A DNA stretch of 64,000 nucleotides from Gyromitra esculenta. Taxonomy: Eukaryota; Ascomycota; Pezizomycetes; Pezizales; Discinaceae. This document shows, one piece after another, positions 52,601 through 64,000 of the stretch. The stretch is taken from contig JBCAML010000004.1 in assembly GCA_038503075.1 (NCBI GenBank), positions 2,129,149 through 2,193,148 on the forward strand. Reading direction: 5' to 3'. Within the stretch, counting starts at the first letter, position 1. Every line of letters begins with the position of its first letter. Made by a program: the position numbers and the translations under genes. The notes below the pieces were generated by a model. It was not told the DNA's origin. It saw only the letters and a list, made by a program, of their open reading frames with translations, and made no database searches.

Positions 52601-52929
52601 CTCCTGACAGTGGCGTTGCAAGTGCCAAGACTCCGTTGCAACGCCACAAGAAAAAACGCCCCAGCCCCAAGTCACGTTACCGATCTTGTGATCTCCCAAA
52701 CCGCAGTAACCGAAAGGGGCTTAAGCCTGAAGCGGCGCGTCATTTTCACGAATCTTCGATTCTGGTAAGAAGTTCGATCTCATCGATGGGCATCGACAAA
52801 CCACGCGGCCACGCCTTTCCTTGCAAAGTAAAAGGGCCCAACATCAGAATACGAAACCCGCTAAGGGGTGTGGGTTGTTGTTCTGTTCTTTTTAAATACT
52901 GACCATACCGCACACAAACCCTCGAAACC

Positions 52930-55218
52930 ATGACGAACGCAGACCCCGACGAAGACGACGACGATATCCTCTCTGACGCGCCCTCACTTACTACTAATAT
53001 TGGCGAAGACGACGATAATGATGAGGATGGTTTCTCGGGAGACGATGCGGCTGCCCCCCCACCCATTGTGGTGGAGTCCCTAGTTGCTGGACGCGCACGA
53101 CGGTCAACCGCTGGAAATAGACTTGCAACCTTACTACACCAAGAGGCTGATGCTGAGGATACCCTTTTCTTAGAGGATGAGGATGATGTCGAATTCGCGG
53201 CTGAGGAGGCTGAAGAGTTGTCAGACGTGCAGTTGGACTCTTCTAGCGAGGATGAGTACGACGCTGGGCCTCCAGCGGTGGATGGGAAGGATGGCGAGGA
53301 AAGGGAGGAAGAGCTGGAGGGGGAAAGGGAGCTACAGCGGCAAGTGAAGGAAGCTAAAGCTGTCAAGAAACGGAAGGCAGCAGAAGCGTTCTTGAAACCT
53401 AGAGCTTCTACGAGGAAAAAGGTCACAATCAAAGATGCTACATCTACAACTACCGCTACAATTACAGCTGCGCAAACATCTACGGCGACACCTTCCACAG
53501 CGAACTCTCCTCCCAGACCGAGGAAGAAGTCAGAGCGCGTGTCGTGGATGCCGGAGTTCGCCGCGGTCAGATCCTCGAGTCGCACACTCTCCCTTCAAAA
53601 CCGGACTGAAACAATGAAACGATTAGAAGAGTCAGAAAAAAGGCGATTGCACACCATCAAGTTAATGGAAGCGGCAGCTGCCAAAAAGGATAAAACAAAT
53701 CCTCGGAAAGTGATGACGCAAGCAGATAGGCTGAGGGAAGCGAAACTTACGGAGGAAACGAACCTGAAAAGCTTGAATAGGTGGGAGCAGAGCGAGGCCT
53801 ACAGATTGGAGGAGCAACGGAAGAAACTTGCGGCCTTGCAGAATCGCAGGTTGGTGGGTCCAGTAATTACCTGGTGGAGTGGGACAGCGGAGTGGGATGA
53901 AAAAGGGAAGCTCGTGAGGGTGGGAAAGGGATTAGTGGAGATAATTGAGGATGATGGGGACGAAGAGGGGAAGAAGGGTAAAGGGAAAGATGGCAGGAGG
54001 AAGAGCAAGTCAAGATCGTCAAACAAAGAGAAGGGAAGAGAGAAATCAACTCCCGAGGGCGAAGGAAATCCTGAACAAGAGAAAGTTGAGGTGCAGCAGC
54101 ATGCGATTATAATCCCGCAGCCAGAGAAAAATTTGACCCTCCAGTCTCCACGACCACCTTCTGCAAGCCCGTCTCGACCGACAAGCTCACCGTCGGATAA
54201 TATAAACCCCGCACCACCTTCTGATGTCGCGCCGCTAGCGCCGTATCCCCCAGCCTTGCAACCGCAGGTTATCAAGAGCAATGGGACTTTACCAATGTTC
54301 TTGGAAGGGATCTTGGAGTATGCTGCTTTGCCGGATCCCTCGGAGCAGCAGGGGCCGTCTCCGGGAAAAAATACAGACGAATCAAGCCCTCCCACACCTC
54401 CGCCTCTGGTAGAACCTCCGAGACCGAAGACCGAAAAGTCTACAAGGAATCTGGTGGTACTTGAGAATTTCGACCCATCGGCTGTTCAGGCCAAGGAGGG
54501 GGTAGTTAAAGTGCTTTTTCCCAACGAATCAAAGCGAAGTTGGCGTGAGTTCTCTATTTTCTGGCCCTCCATCTTTGTTGTTTCATGTTGCATCGTCATC
54601 AAGTTTTTTATATTCCCTCGTTTTCGTGCATTGCATGCACCAGCGTTTCTAATTCCCGGTTCCTAAAGTGCGATCCGGGCCGAGTCTAGCAGGGGGAGAT
54701 ATTCCTTTTCGGGTCACGTTGGACTTTCCTATTCGTGTTCCTGTTGTGAATTTTTTTTTCTTCTTTATCGGAGTTTTTTTTTCATCCCTATCATTTTTTT
54801 TCGTTTTACATGTATCCCTGCACTTTGTGTTGCGGTGAATGTCTCACGCCTTTCCTTCTACCAACGATTGCTTTGACCCGGGACGTGTTCGCTGTGCTTT
54901 GTGCATTTCTCGGTTACCACTAAGCGATGCGACGCGTCTAATAGCACATTATCTTACTAACGGTACCTTGTATGGGAAATTCTAGCGACTCCCAAAGCAC
55001 TCTGTGTCATAACGCATCAACCAGCGAAATTTCGCGATCCAGCCACTGGGATGCCATATGCATCGTTGCACGCCTACAGAGAAGTGCAGAACATCCTACA
55101 GGGCGAGATCCAATGGAGTTGCTTGCTGGGAGCATACGTTGGCGCACCGAACGTTGCCGCTAAGGGGGTTCCGGACGGATTCCTCAAACTGGAGACAAGA
55201 AGAACGATTGCGGAGTAA
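52930..55218 (+). CDS. VPS72: SWR1 complex subunit Vps72/YL1 (Swc2)
   Basis: Vps72/Swc2 binds H2A.Z-H2B and helps SWR1 deposit H2A.Z in chromatin (family knowledge). Exon 1 is 52930-54544 and exon 2 is 54986-55218, giving 615 aa. The acidic N-terminus (DPDEDDDDILSDAP) precedes the YL1 box VAGRARRSTAGNRLATLLHQ, a second acidic block and the basic KKVTIKD region. MTQADRLREAKLTEETNLKS and a coiled-coil follow. The Pro-rich middle ends KVLFPNESKRSW. Exon 2 supplies the YL1-C domain: KALCVITHQPAKFRDPATG, MPYASLHAYREVQ, CLLGAYVGAPNVAAKGVPDG and FLKLETRRTIAE. The intron (54545-54985) is 441 nt and T-rich, long for this window. If it is missed, the reading frame ends at 54666 without YL1-C. Splice phase fits at GTGAGT/CTAG. 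Confidence 0.92.
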
Positions 55219-57428
55219 AAGGTGGGTGGGCGATCACATAAATCTGATTGGTTGTTTATACAGCCCTCTGCAGTATAAATAAATGTTGGTGAATGCAGTA
55301 GGGCAAAGTGGGTGTTTTCTCCTCTTTTTTTTGGCTGGGGATTTTTGTTTTGTCGAGGTCTCTGCTTCTCGCGTATGTATGGGTCATGTAGCATCGGTTT
55401 GGTTTCCTATACGTGTAGGGGTTTAAGATACAGTACAGGGCGATTGCGGGGAAGAAGCGGACGAATAGGCGTTTGGGAAAGAAAAAAGCGGCGATCATTT
55501 GTAAAAACGGCTTCTTGTTCTTATCGGATCCTGCTGCCATGGCTCCTGCTGCCACTATTGTTACTACGCGGAGCGGCATCCTACTACCATGTTGTGCTTG
55601 TCCGCCCACAGACGTACGTACCGTGAGATGACCCGTAACCGAACTTTTTATTTACGATTCCCGAAAGTGGGTAAAAAACAGGTTACGGAACGAGCAATGT
55701 TTTGATTCTGATGCATTCCGGGGTTCCGTGGGGCTACGTCCTCTGAGAGCATCTGAATGCGTGGGAGGATTGCTGGACTACAGCGTTCTAGAGTAGAGTA
55801 GAGCAGAGTAGGCAGATAGGACCAGCCCCTGCAACGTAACATAAGCGCTAGAACTTAGCTGCCTACTACTCGCAGAGTAGACGAGAGGGTAAACTGGTAA
55901 ACAAGCGCTGACCATACCATGCCCTACATGGACGAACGAGCACTCAGGAGATACATGAGATAGGGTAGAACAACAAGGTTCCCATTTACGGAATCGTGGC
56001 GAAGAACCGTGGCATGTTCAAGGTGTGCCCTACATAAATGTAACCAGGGAGAAGGGAGAATCCGGAGGAAATGAGACTGAGAGGAAGAGAAGAAAGAGAA
56101 TATGGGTATATCAATATGTAAGGATGAGCAAAGAGGTAAAAGAAAAACATAGAGCACCCTGCGGGACGTTGTTTCTATTTTTTTTGCGAAACTAACGGCC
56201 GCGGATCGTTGGATAGGTGGGAAAGGAGTTAGAGGGGCGTCGGAACTCGGGAGATGTTCGCTGATAGTTGATAGAGTCTGGGGCTAACAGAGGTGATCTT
56301 CTTGCTGAACCGAAACAAGCATGTCGTGCCTTATCTGTTTCCAAAACATCTGGGCCTGTACTCTACCCCGAGATTTTCATGTTGCAACGGAAAAAAAATG
56401 TGTGGAGCTGAGAGCATGAGGGAGTGGTGGCTACAGGACAGGTCAGTAAGGTGATCTCTCACAACCATGGATTGCTCACTTTATGGATTGGAGGTCTTTT
56501 TCTTTCTTGCCTTTCCCCTCATTTTCCGCCTTACGCCTCCCTTTTCACGTATGCTGTATTCATGAATTATGCGAATTGGACCTGTGCAAAAGTATGCTTA
56601 TCCAGAAGCATTTGCCTCACCTCCACCCCCTCTGTGAGGGGGGGGCGCAAAAGTCTATGGTTAGAGAATATATGTGTCAATAATAGTAATATCCTCAAGA
56701 GAGAGAGCGACATTACGTTGTGTGCGTGCGTGCGTAATGCGTTGTCCTTCACCGAATCACTTCAAACACAGTCCCTTTCGTAGGGTAGAGGGGAAAGGGG
56801 AGGGGAGGGTTATGAAAACCCCCCTCATTCATTCATTTGCATCCCTATCCCCACATTTTAAATTTTGCACTGCCAGGAAATGTATAACAAAGGAATGGAT
56901 AAAAAAAGTGAGCAGGCAGCAGCGCAAATGTGAATAATATAGGGCTTGCGGGTGCACAAACATAGACATTGTAATTGTAGACCCGTCGAATGGGTATGTT
57001 TATTCATAGGAACAAATTAAAGTGTTTATGCGGGGGAAGGCGAAAAAACGATGAGTGGGATTCTAAACGTGATCCACATGATCCTCCCGTACGCGCTGAG
57101 CAACGGGGATGTCAAAGTGAGGATGTCGACGGAAATGTTTCTTTTTCCCCCCCTTTGTTTGATCGATATCGATGTCGATTTCCCTTCACTACATATACAT
57201 GTATTTTTATTTTATTTTTAGATGGCTTAGTGCGAGATGGAGATGTACCTAACACTTAGATGCTTTACTAGTAGTAAAATCCTCGATGAGTTGCGATTTA
57301 AATACAGAGTAAACACGCCAAGCAGGGCACAGAGAGCTTGAGAGCCGATGAAGGCGGTTGTATTTCGAACCTCTTGTCCTTCAACGCCGCGGCCTCGTTC
57401 CAGCCTTACTTTTGGTCTTGCTTTTCAT
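55219..57428. other. Intergenic, 2.2 kb
   Basis: No gene is recognised. The beginning is the VPS72 3' flank. Open frames are short and compositional. The end approaches the ATG-free leader that starts after the ATG at 57426. Confidence 0.4.
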
Positions 57429-58924
57429 GTGGTTTTAACTACTTTAAAGACCTTAAGAGACCCCATCCTGAGTGGTCTAGAAGTGCTCTTCCTGTCCACT
57501 CACCGTCCATCCTCTACTGCTTTGCCACTGTAGAGTAACACTCCTTGAAAGCTTGTTCGGGGACAAACCTGGGAGAAGAGGAAATAGTTGTGTCAATCTT
57601 GGAAAATAATCTCCCCACTTTCTCTGAATTCATTCTTTTTTTTTTGCCATTATCCATCCTCTTGCTCTCACTCGCTCGCTCGCTCCTCGTTTCTCACATT
57701 TTCCACTGCTACCGGCTTTACTCAAGGCACGTACATATCAAACAGCTTGCTGCCTGCCTACAGGTGGTGCTGCCGTGTGCGGTGCGGGACAGTCGAAGCA
57801 CCAATTCAGCACGTGGGGCCGAGAACGTCTCGAGACGGAGTTGGGGGAGTTACATACTGTAGCAGGCTCAGACGCACCCACACCTTACAGACCTCCACAA
57901 TCGTCATAGCCAGTTTTTGGAATTAGAAGAAGGGTGGGAGAAATAGTTATCCCGCCGCATACTTCCGTGGCGCTACCCTCGTTGGCTGCCTGTCGCTGCT
58001 ACTGCTTCTGCTTCTGTCTGGATCAATCTAAAGCCTCCCTAGACTGCACTCGACTGCCGAAATCATCAAATACCACAAGCTTCCCTCTAACGGTAGAGCT
58101 ACCCTTGATTTTCCCGGGATCTCCACCTCCTGGCTTTTCAATAATAATACGACACTTTCCTCCCTCCTTCCGTCACTCACTCAATTCAATTTACACATAT
58201 ATCTTCTGGCTGGATTCCCACCCCAATCCTTCAGATAACTCTGTCTTGAATTCCTTCCCTAGCATTCCTCACACAAAGGCGATTGTTGTGCGCCGATACA
58301 CTCAGCCTCCATATCTTACTTCCCTGCGGCGGCGTTTCAATTATATCCCGTTTTCGGCAAAGTAAGCACCAACAGCTGGACCATAGCAAGCTCAACGCGG
58401 CGCACGGGGACCCCAGCACCTGATTGATACGCGCAAAAGATAAGAACAGGTAACTCTAGATCAGCTTAGGCGTACCCGGGCTGTATCTTCCAATAGCAAT
58501 TTCGTTATTCCATCGAAAACAGAGAGGGAATTACTTGCTCTGCGGTTTTTACGGCGATTCTTCCCGTGCACCTGCTTAGCTCCCTGGTTAGCTATCCCAG
58601 TGCGACTGCGTCTGCGGTGTGCGCCTGCGGTTGATATCACCGATTCCCTAAAAAGCACAGGGGACAATCCTCGATTGTACCCTTACACCTATTTTTGTTT
58701 CATTCGTTATCTTGTTCTATTTTTTTTATCTATAACCCTTTTCCCCTGGACCTCGAGGGCTTGATCCCTCGACACAAACCGTCAAGCTGGCTACCAAAAG
58801 CTCCCGTGGTATTAAACCACCCACAGTGCGACGCACTTCTGCTCCTCGCCCCCGAGGCTTGAAAGCTGGCCCCCAAGCATTACCGAACACCTCTGTATCG
58901 GCATCTACGGAACCGGATCTTTCT
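57429..58924 (+). promoter_or_regulatory. ATG-free sense-strand stretch: probable promoter and long 5' leader of the Ecl1-like gene
   Basis: I scanned this stretch base by base on the plus strand and found no ATG in about 1,496 nt, where roughly twenty would be expected by chance. The first ATG is the proposed start at 58925. It is C/T-rich with several T-runs. Leaders purged of upstream AUGs are expected when a long 5' UTR must be scanned. From about 58734 to 58924 the frame joined to the start is open without an ATG. Confidence 0.55.
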
Positions 58925-60038
58925 ATGGCGACGAGCTTTTTACCATTCTGGTAGGTTTTTATTCATTTTTGGTTTTCCCTCCAAATTCTTGTTTGTTCGG
59001 ATGAATTTTCGTTATCATCCCGAGATAAGCAACGTCGGATTTGTAACTTTGGTTGTGAATCGAACTGTGGCCTCTACTAGCTCTCCCCTTTGTTTTCGCG
59101 ATATTTCAGAAATTAAAATAAGGAACCGAAAAGCTGACCTAAATCATAGCGCGCACTGCGAAAAGCAGATTATTGTTCCGAACACAAGTATTCTGTACTG
59201 TTCTGAAAAATGCAAGCGAAAGGACCAAGCAAAACCACCCCCAATTCCAATTGGGCCTTCATCATTCCCGTCGTCAGGCAATTGGACAACGCCACCCTTG
59301 ACACCATATGGCGACGAATTCTCTCAGGGGCCACCGAGGAAGAACTACGTAGAACCGCTTAGCCCAACACCACCGCGTTCGGTACCAATCGAGGGATATC
59401 CAGAATATGCAGGTTCAAGACCACCAATATCAATAAGCACAGCCTCGGATGGCAATTATCAGTACTACCATTATCGATCAGGGACTACGTCACCAATTGA
59501 TTCGCAGCCCTCCTCGCCCACCAATAATTCAAATATTTACATGCCGGCGCGAAGACCTTCGCATCTGCGAACATTGACAGGGGGTTCTATCACAAGTTTC
59601 TCTGGCAATAGCTCAAACAACCCACCTACTCAATACCAGTTGCACCAACACTCACAAAGGCCCCTGCCACCTCTACATCACCCAGTCTCGTACTCCTCTT
59701 CTCCGCGCTCAATAGACCTTGTAACACCATATCTACTCCAGAGCCATCCTCCGCGTCTTGAGCGTAATCCCAGTAGCCATGGATCCTCCTCATCCTCCTC
59801 ATCGTCTTCCGATGATGATATGCAATACGAGAAGAAGACGACACTATTAAACACGGAGGTTGTCAATCAGGTCAGCAGCTTGAAGACGTTATTCAATTTC
59901 GACGCAATTAGGGGAAGACCAACGCCCGCGAGGAATGGAAGTTTTACACCAATGGATAGAACCCCGGATCGGAGTCCAGTAAGAGGACTGGTGAGGGGAC
60001 CTCCAATGCTCATGGTACGAAGCGGCTGGCAGAATTGA
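58925..60038 (+). CDS. Ecl1-type life-span regulatory zinc-binding protein
   Basis: Ecl1-family proteins are small stress- and starvation-linked regulators that extend chronological life span in fission yeast and may bind zinc (family knowledge). Exons are 58925-58950 and 59150-60038, giving 304 aa. The splice joins MATSFLPF to CAHCEKQIIVPNTSILYCSE, creating the C-x2-C ... C-x3-C knuckle followed by KCKRKD. The rest is a disordered Pro/Ser-rich tail with an 11-residue Ser run and a C-terminus of VRSGWQN. Without the splice the first cysteine pair is broken. The intron is 199 nt. The upstream in-frame open stretch (from about 58734: KPPTVRRTSAPRPRGLK ... TEPDLS) looks protein-like but has no ATG, so the true N-terminus may extend by an unseen exon or non-AUG start. 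Confidence 0.8.
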
Positions 60039-63000
60039 GCCGAAACTTCATCTGGCATCTGTAGCCACCAGCACGATTTTTTTTCCCTCGGTCGCACTAG
60101 GTTCGCGGCCGGGGAGCGGGGTACAGATACAATGTACTGAACGGAACGGACATGTTGGCATTGGTTTCTTTTTTCACTTTGGTAACCGTAACACCTTTGG
60201 GAGTATCCAATTAGGGCAAGGGGTTGCAATCTTTATTTTACTTTAATTTGGTTTTACTTAGTGTTGTTTTTTTTAATTTGCTTTGCTCATCTGGGTTTTC
60301 GTATTTTGGATGTATTTGTTTCTTCGCAAGCTCTTGTTTTTTTGTCGGACGAAGGGGCGATCAAACTGGTGTTCTTGGCTTTTTTTTTTTTGCGTGGAGT
60401 AATTTATGTGGTTTTATTCTATTCGTTTTTAGATACTTTTGGTCGATACTTTTTTCTTCTTCCTCACTTTACATATATTAGAGGAAGGCATTTGGAGCGG
60501 GGAGTTTTTTCTGCTTGGTCAATTTATTTTGTTAACGCCGTGTATGCGTCTGTACGTTTATGCATCTGTCTGTACCTTATCATTTCACACATCATTTCTT
60601 GTTGATTGATGATGATCCGTTTTGGAGTCTCAGCTTTTTTACCTGTACAGTATGTAACTGGCTTCACGCTGTACGATGTATATAGGAATGTTAAACAGCA
60701 TGTGAATTATCAAACCAGCACTTTAAGGAAATTACCCTCTGGGACTATCTTAAGTCGATGTGATTTGCAGATCCAGGTGGTAGCAATGATGTGAAACAGG
60801 TTATCTAGGCCTTGAAAAACATGCTTGCAACCACTTAGGTTGGTCAAGTAGGCTCCAATACTTCTTAAGGGTTAATACCTCCAGCCCCTTACTTCGCTCT
60901 TATCAAAACCTGGAATACCTGTTATTTATTTTTTTTCCCACTTCAGCTTTTGCTTATCACATCAGCTGGTTCCGAAACGGGCGCCACCATTTATCTGAAT
61001 GAATCCCCTTCGCCCCCCCTCTCTCTCATGACTATGATCAGATGTTGATGCAGTCGGATTTTATGTCGACATCATTATTTCAAAACTGACCGCAGGACGT
61101 TATTTCATTGTGGGTTAATTATACCACCCTCTCGAGCTTCTCTCCAGCTTGTGTCATAGGTTAACCGTACGTTTATAATCGAGCTAGATACATTAATAAA
61201 AATTGTTTATTATATAAAAAAACCCTCCCCCCCCAATGGCTGCGTTATTTTCACAAAGAGAGAGTCAGCCGCGGGCGCCGACTCTACTTTGTCGACGCGC
61301 TCTCCAGTAAACTTGCTTAGTTCGTAATACCCTCGTCAGAGCTAACTCTTTCTCTCAGCTATCATATCATCTCAGTATGGTATAGTATGATATGGTGTAT
61401 TGACCGGAACCGACTTCCTCTCTGAGACCGTTCGCGTACATGTATTGAAATCGTTATCACGTCCTTATTTCGGCGGACTAATGAGTGGGGCCCTCACTTC
61501 GTTGTATGGGCTTGTGCTTTTTCCTATTCTAGTGTTGGCATTTAGGGGGGACGGGAAAGCATGTAGTTGTCTGGGCGAAGTCTCTCTGGCTTTGGCAAGG
61601 CATGTACCTAGGTACGTAGAGTCATACGATATCACTCGACTCTGAGACTGGTATCGGGGCGTCTGCGATCGCTAGGTTATGCATTTACTTGCTGGCTTTG
61701 CAAAAAAAAAAGGGTTGTATTTATCTGGCTTTTTAGGGTTAGCGCCGTTGGCTTGTAACTACACGTATGTAGCTAACTATTAACTAAATAGTGTTCAGCT
61801 GCGTCTGCCGGAACACAAGCGCGACAGATTGGAAGGTGGCGAGAACCCCTTTACCTATTTCGATAATGTAGGGGCCATATAAGGGTTTTAGGATCGCTCG
61901 ATCTGGGATCGGTTAGCTAGTCATCGATATATTTTGTAGCTCTTCAGCTGCCTACTGCTACCTAACCTATATATATGAAAAGCTTGGTGTATATGAATCA
62001 GGGGTTTTAACTTCTTTGTCTCACTAATACATCGGAAGCAAAAAATATATTTTAGCTCTTTCGGGTACGTGCGTATCTTCTTTCCTAGATCTAAGACCTA
62101 AGTTCTCTTTAATATTCACTCTATTCGCATATACTTTGGCCACGATTCTTGAAGTACGCGGTGGGGACTGGGACCGTCGATCCCACGCGTCCCCCCTGGT
62201 GTAAGAGGAGCAGCTTTGTTTGGCACTAAGGGCTTGGGATCGGTAGGAGGTATTTTGTGGGGGGAATCTATATGGTGAATCTAGACTGTGGACAGAGGGA
62301 CACTATCTATCACTTAATAGGCTTGATTTGGTGGATGCTGGAGTACGTGTTTATCTCTTTTAAGCCTACTATATGGGGAACGCAGGGAGCAGACTCCGAT
62401 CGATCTGGATAACATGATAAATAGTGGTAGATTTTATGCCATAAAATGGATACAAGGAGGTGGCAATGTAGTTTCTATAATCTAAATACAAGGCGATTTT
62501 GCCAATCTTCACGGGAGGGAGGTTTAGAGGTGCTGAGAGCCCCATCGCGAGCGCTCTAGAGAGTTTTTGCAATAGTGAAATACGAATATACGCCTATAGC
62601 TTGCTTTTGATTTATGTATATAATATTACGCGTATGTGTCTAAAGTCTGGTGTTGCCAACTAAAACGCACTGGGCCCGGCTGTTACTGTTCACTATCCAA
62701 ATCACGCAAAATCACTCGTCCTCTACTTCCAACACAAGTGTTGAATAGAATAAATATATATTAGATCTGCGCAACGCGGTGAAGAGAGAAGAGAGAAGAG
62801 AAACGAATAACGAGCATAGGGCTCCTATATATGTATACTCTTAATAGAGTCATAAAATCTGTACTATAGGGGGGTTGTTTGAGCGCCAAATAGTTCGGCC
62901 CGGAAACCCCCCATAGTAGCTAAAGCCTCCAGTCGAATCGGGATTTCGTCGGGGACGTCGTGAACCCTAGGAAGTTTATAGATATATGCCATATATCCGG

Positions 63001-64000
63001 CGACGGGTTTATGAGGTTGGGGAATTCTTTTCGAAAGGCTAATTTTTTAGTTTCATTTTTATCTAGCCGTACGATTTTCTACCCTAGGAGTATGACGTCG
63101 AATAGGGCCAATTTTGTTTGGCGATGTGACGTCATATGCGTAACACGGGATTGGTACAGAGAATTTGCTGTTTGACTGTTATATTACTCAGCCATCCCCA
63201 AACATAAGGATAACATCACGCTTTAGGTGTATGCAATCAATCTATGAGCAGTTTTTTCACTATGGCTGAATTAACATTCTCTACAAGTTCGTGGGCGTGG
63301 TGGGACATAGTTAGTTCTCTTTGCGAGATTACATTGATGGAAAGATGTTACTTTGAAAGTGTTTAGTAACTCTCACTTAAAGAGTTGAACCGTCCGTCTG
63401 CTGCTGTTTTGTAGCCAGATTCAATTCATCCGATTACATGGTGGAATTTAGAACTTATCATCTGAAGTCTTGCATGCAGTTTCGTAAGGGGTCTCCAAGG
63501 TTGAGTGGGATGAATCAGAGGCGCGCATAGGCACTATTATAAAGATTATTAATTCAGTATATGAAAGATTGGTTTCATAGTAACTTTCGGATCTGTAGAG
63601 GAGCTGTGGTTGGTCAAATCCATCTTCTGCAAGCGTAAAAAATATCGAGTGATAAATCATGAATCATGAATGCCTCATTAGTAAGTAAGTAAGTAAGTAA
63701 ATTTCATAATGCCTCATTAGATAGATAGATTAATCATACACGCATGAATGCCTCATTATGGGGACAGTAGCCACCCGATCTGGTATTCGCGGGTTTATTT
63801 TTGAGTTTCTAGTATAAATTAGGCTTCGGATTATTGGTATTGCGTATTCGAGAGGCGTCTAAGGGGCGCCGACTGTAAGGTTCGGACTGCCTTCGTGTAA
63901 TTTCAAAAATTTAAAGATGAAAGCTCTAGTCTAAAACCCTCGAGATGCTTTCGTCTCTTTCGACATTATTCTAGTTTCGCAGCTGATTTGTCGCGTGGTG
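60039..64000. other. Intergenic, 4 kb to the window edge, no gene recognised
   Basis: The start is the Ecl1-like gene's 3' flank, T-rich. It includes TATCACTCG at 61630-61638 and its inverse at 63646-63654. Tetranucleotide runs (agta)n and (gata)n lie near 63680-63730. An atgcctcatta phrase occurs three times (about 63668, 63710 and 63747). A G/C-rich near-palindrome (gagtcagccgcgggcgccgactc) sits at about 61263-61285. Open frames are short and unlike known families. Confidence 0.4.
63660..63760 (+). repeat. Microsatellites with a thrice-repeated 11-mer
   Basis: (agta)5 and (gata)3 runs are interleaved with atgcctcatta, present three times within about 90 bp. This looks like local slippage and duplication. 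Confidence 0.7.

Larger units (their letters stand above)
43571..52929. other. Gene desert, 9.4 kb
   Basis: No gene is recognised over 9.4 kb. Near 43571 lies the promoter of the Pumilio-type gene. The (GGA)n purine tract lies at about 44366-44412. An inverted-repeat element spans 49042-49697, and a TATCACTCG terminus sits at 50962-50970. Palindromic tacatgta/ggtacc motifs recur (for example 44608-44655, 51960-51990 and 52190-52220). The last ~300 bp before 52930 should be the VPS72 promoter. The longest open frame (45424-46137, plus) has no recognisable motif. Confidence 0.45.

Overview
This 64 kb window is nuclear DNA of a filamentous ascomycete (Pezizomycotina). The genes carry short GT-AG introns, mostly 50-80 nt with CTAAC-like branch sites. 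The recognisable proteins are fungal types: UTP13, VPS41, a Gef1-like CLC, SIN1/AVO1, a JSN1/PUF1-like protein, VPS72/YL1, the complex I 17.8 kDa subunit and an Ecl1-type zinc protein. Gene density is low, about 12 intact genes in 64 kb. Between the genes lie foldback and dispersed repeats whose copies differ mainly by transitions, which looks like repeat-induced point mutation (RIP). Together this suggests a repeat-expanded lineage, possibly Pezizomycetes; that taxonomic guess is inference only.

Layout. 0.3-3.3 kb (-): UTP13, five exons including a 28-nt microexon. 4.4-6.9 kb (-): secreted GH51 alpha-L-arabinofuranosidase, nine exons including a 13-nt microexon. 6.9-10.6 kb: no gene seen. 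10.6-14.8 kb (+): VPS41 of the HOPS complex. 14.8-20.9 kb: repeats (a pogo-like MITE and three foldback elements) around a small BTB-domain gene (16.0-16.7 kb, -). 20.9-22.6 kb (+): a membrane-anchored fucose-lectin-like gene carrying five in-frame stops. 23.6-26.5 kb (-) and 26.9-29.4 kb (+): a CLC chloride channel/exchanger and the TORC2 subunit SIN1, divergent across 372 bp. 31.4-31.8 kb (-): a possible small unannotated gene. 32.2-33.7 kb (-): an F-box/ankyrin pseudogene. 34.3-35.0 kb (+): signal peptidase subunit SPC2. 35.25-36.0 kb (-): complex I 17.8 kDa subunit. 36.3-38.7 kb (-): GH13 alpha-glucosidase with an apparent one-base frameshift. 39.7-43.6 kb (-): RRM + Pumilio RNA-binding protein with a poly-Gln tract. 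43.6-52.9 kb: a gene desert with repeats. 52.9-55.2 kb (+): VPS72/YL1. 57.4-60.0 kb (+): an Ecl1-family zinc protein preceded by about 1.5 kb lacking any ATG on the sense strand. 60.0-64.0 kb: no gene seen.

The genes form no pathway cluster. Most are housekeeping genes (ribosome biogenesis, vacuolar tethering, ER protein targeting, respiration, TORC2 signalling, chromatin remodelling). Two are unlinked carbohydrate-active enzymes. I found no clear new multi-gene system. The most unusual signals are the ATG-purged leader of the Ecl1-like gene, the lectin gene whose stops all fit CpA-to-TpA changes, the GTT-TAG +1 frameshift site in the GH13 gene, the microexons, and an over-represented repeat terminus (TATCACTCG) scattered across the window.
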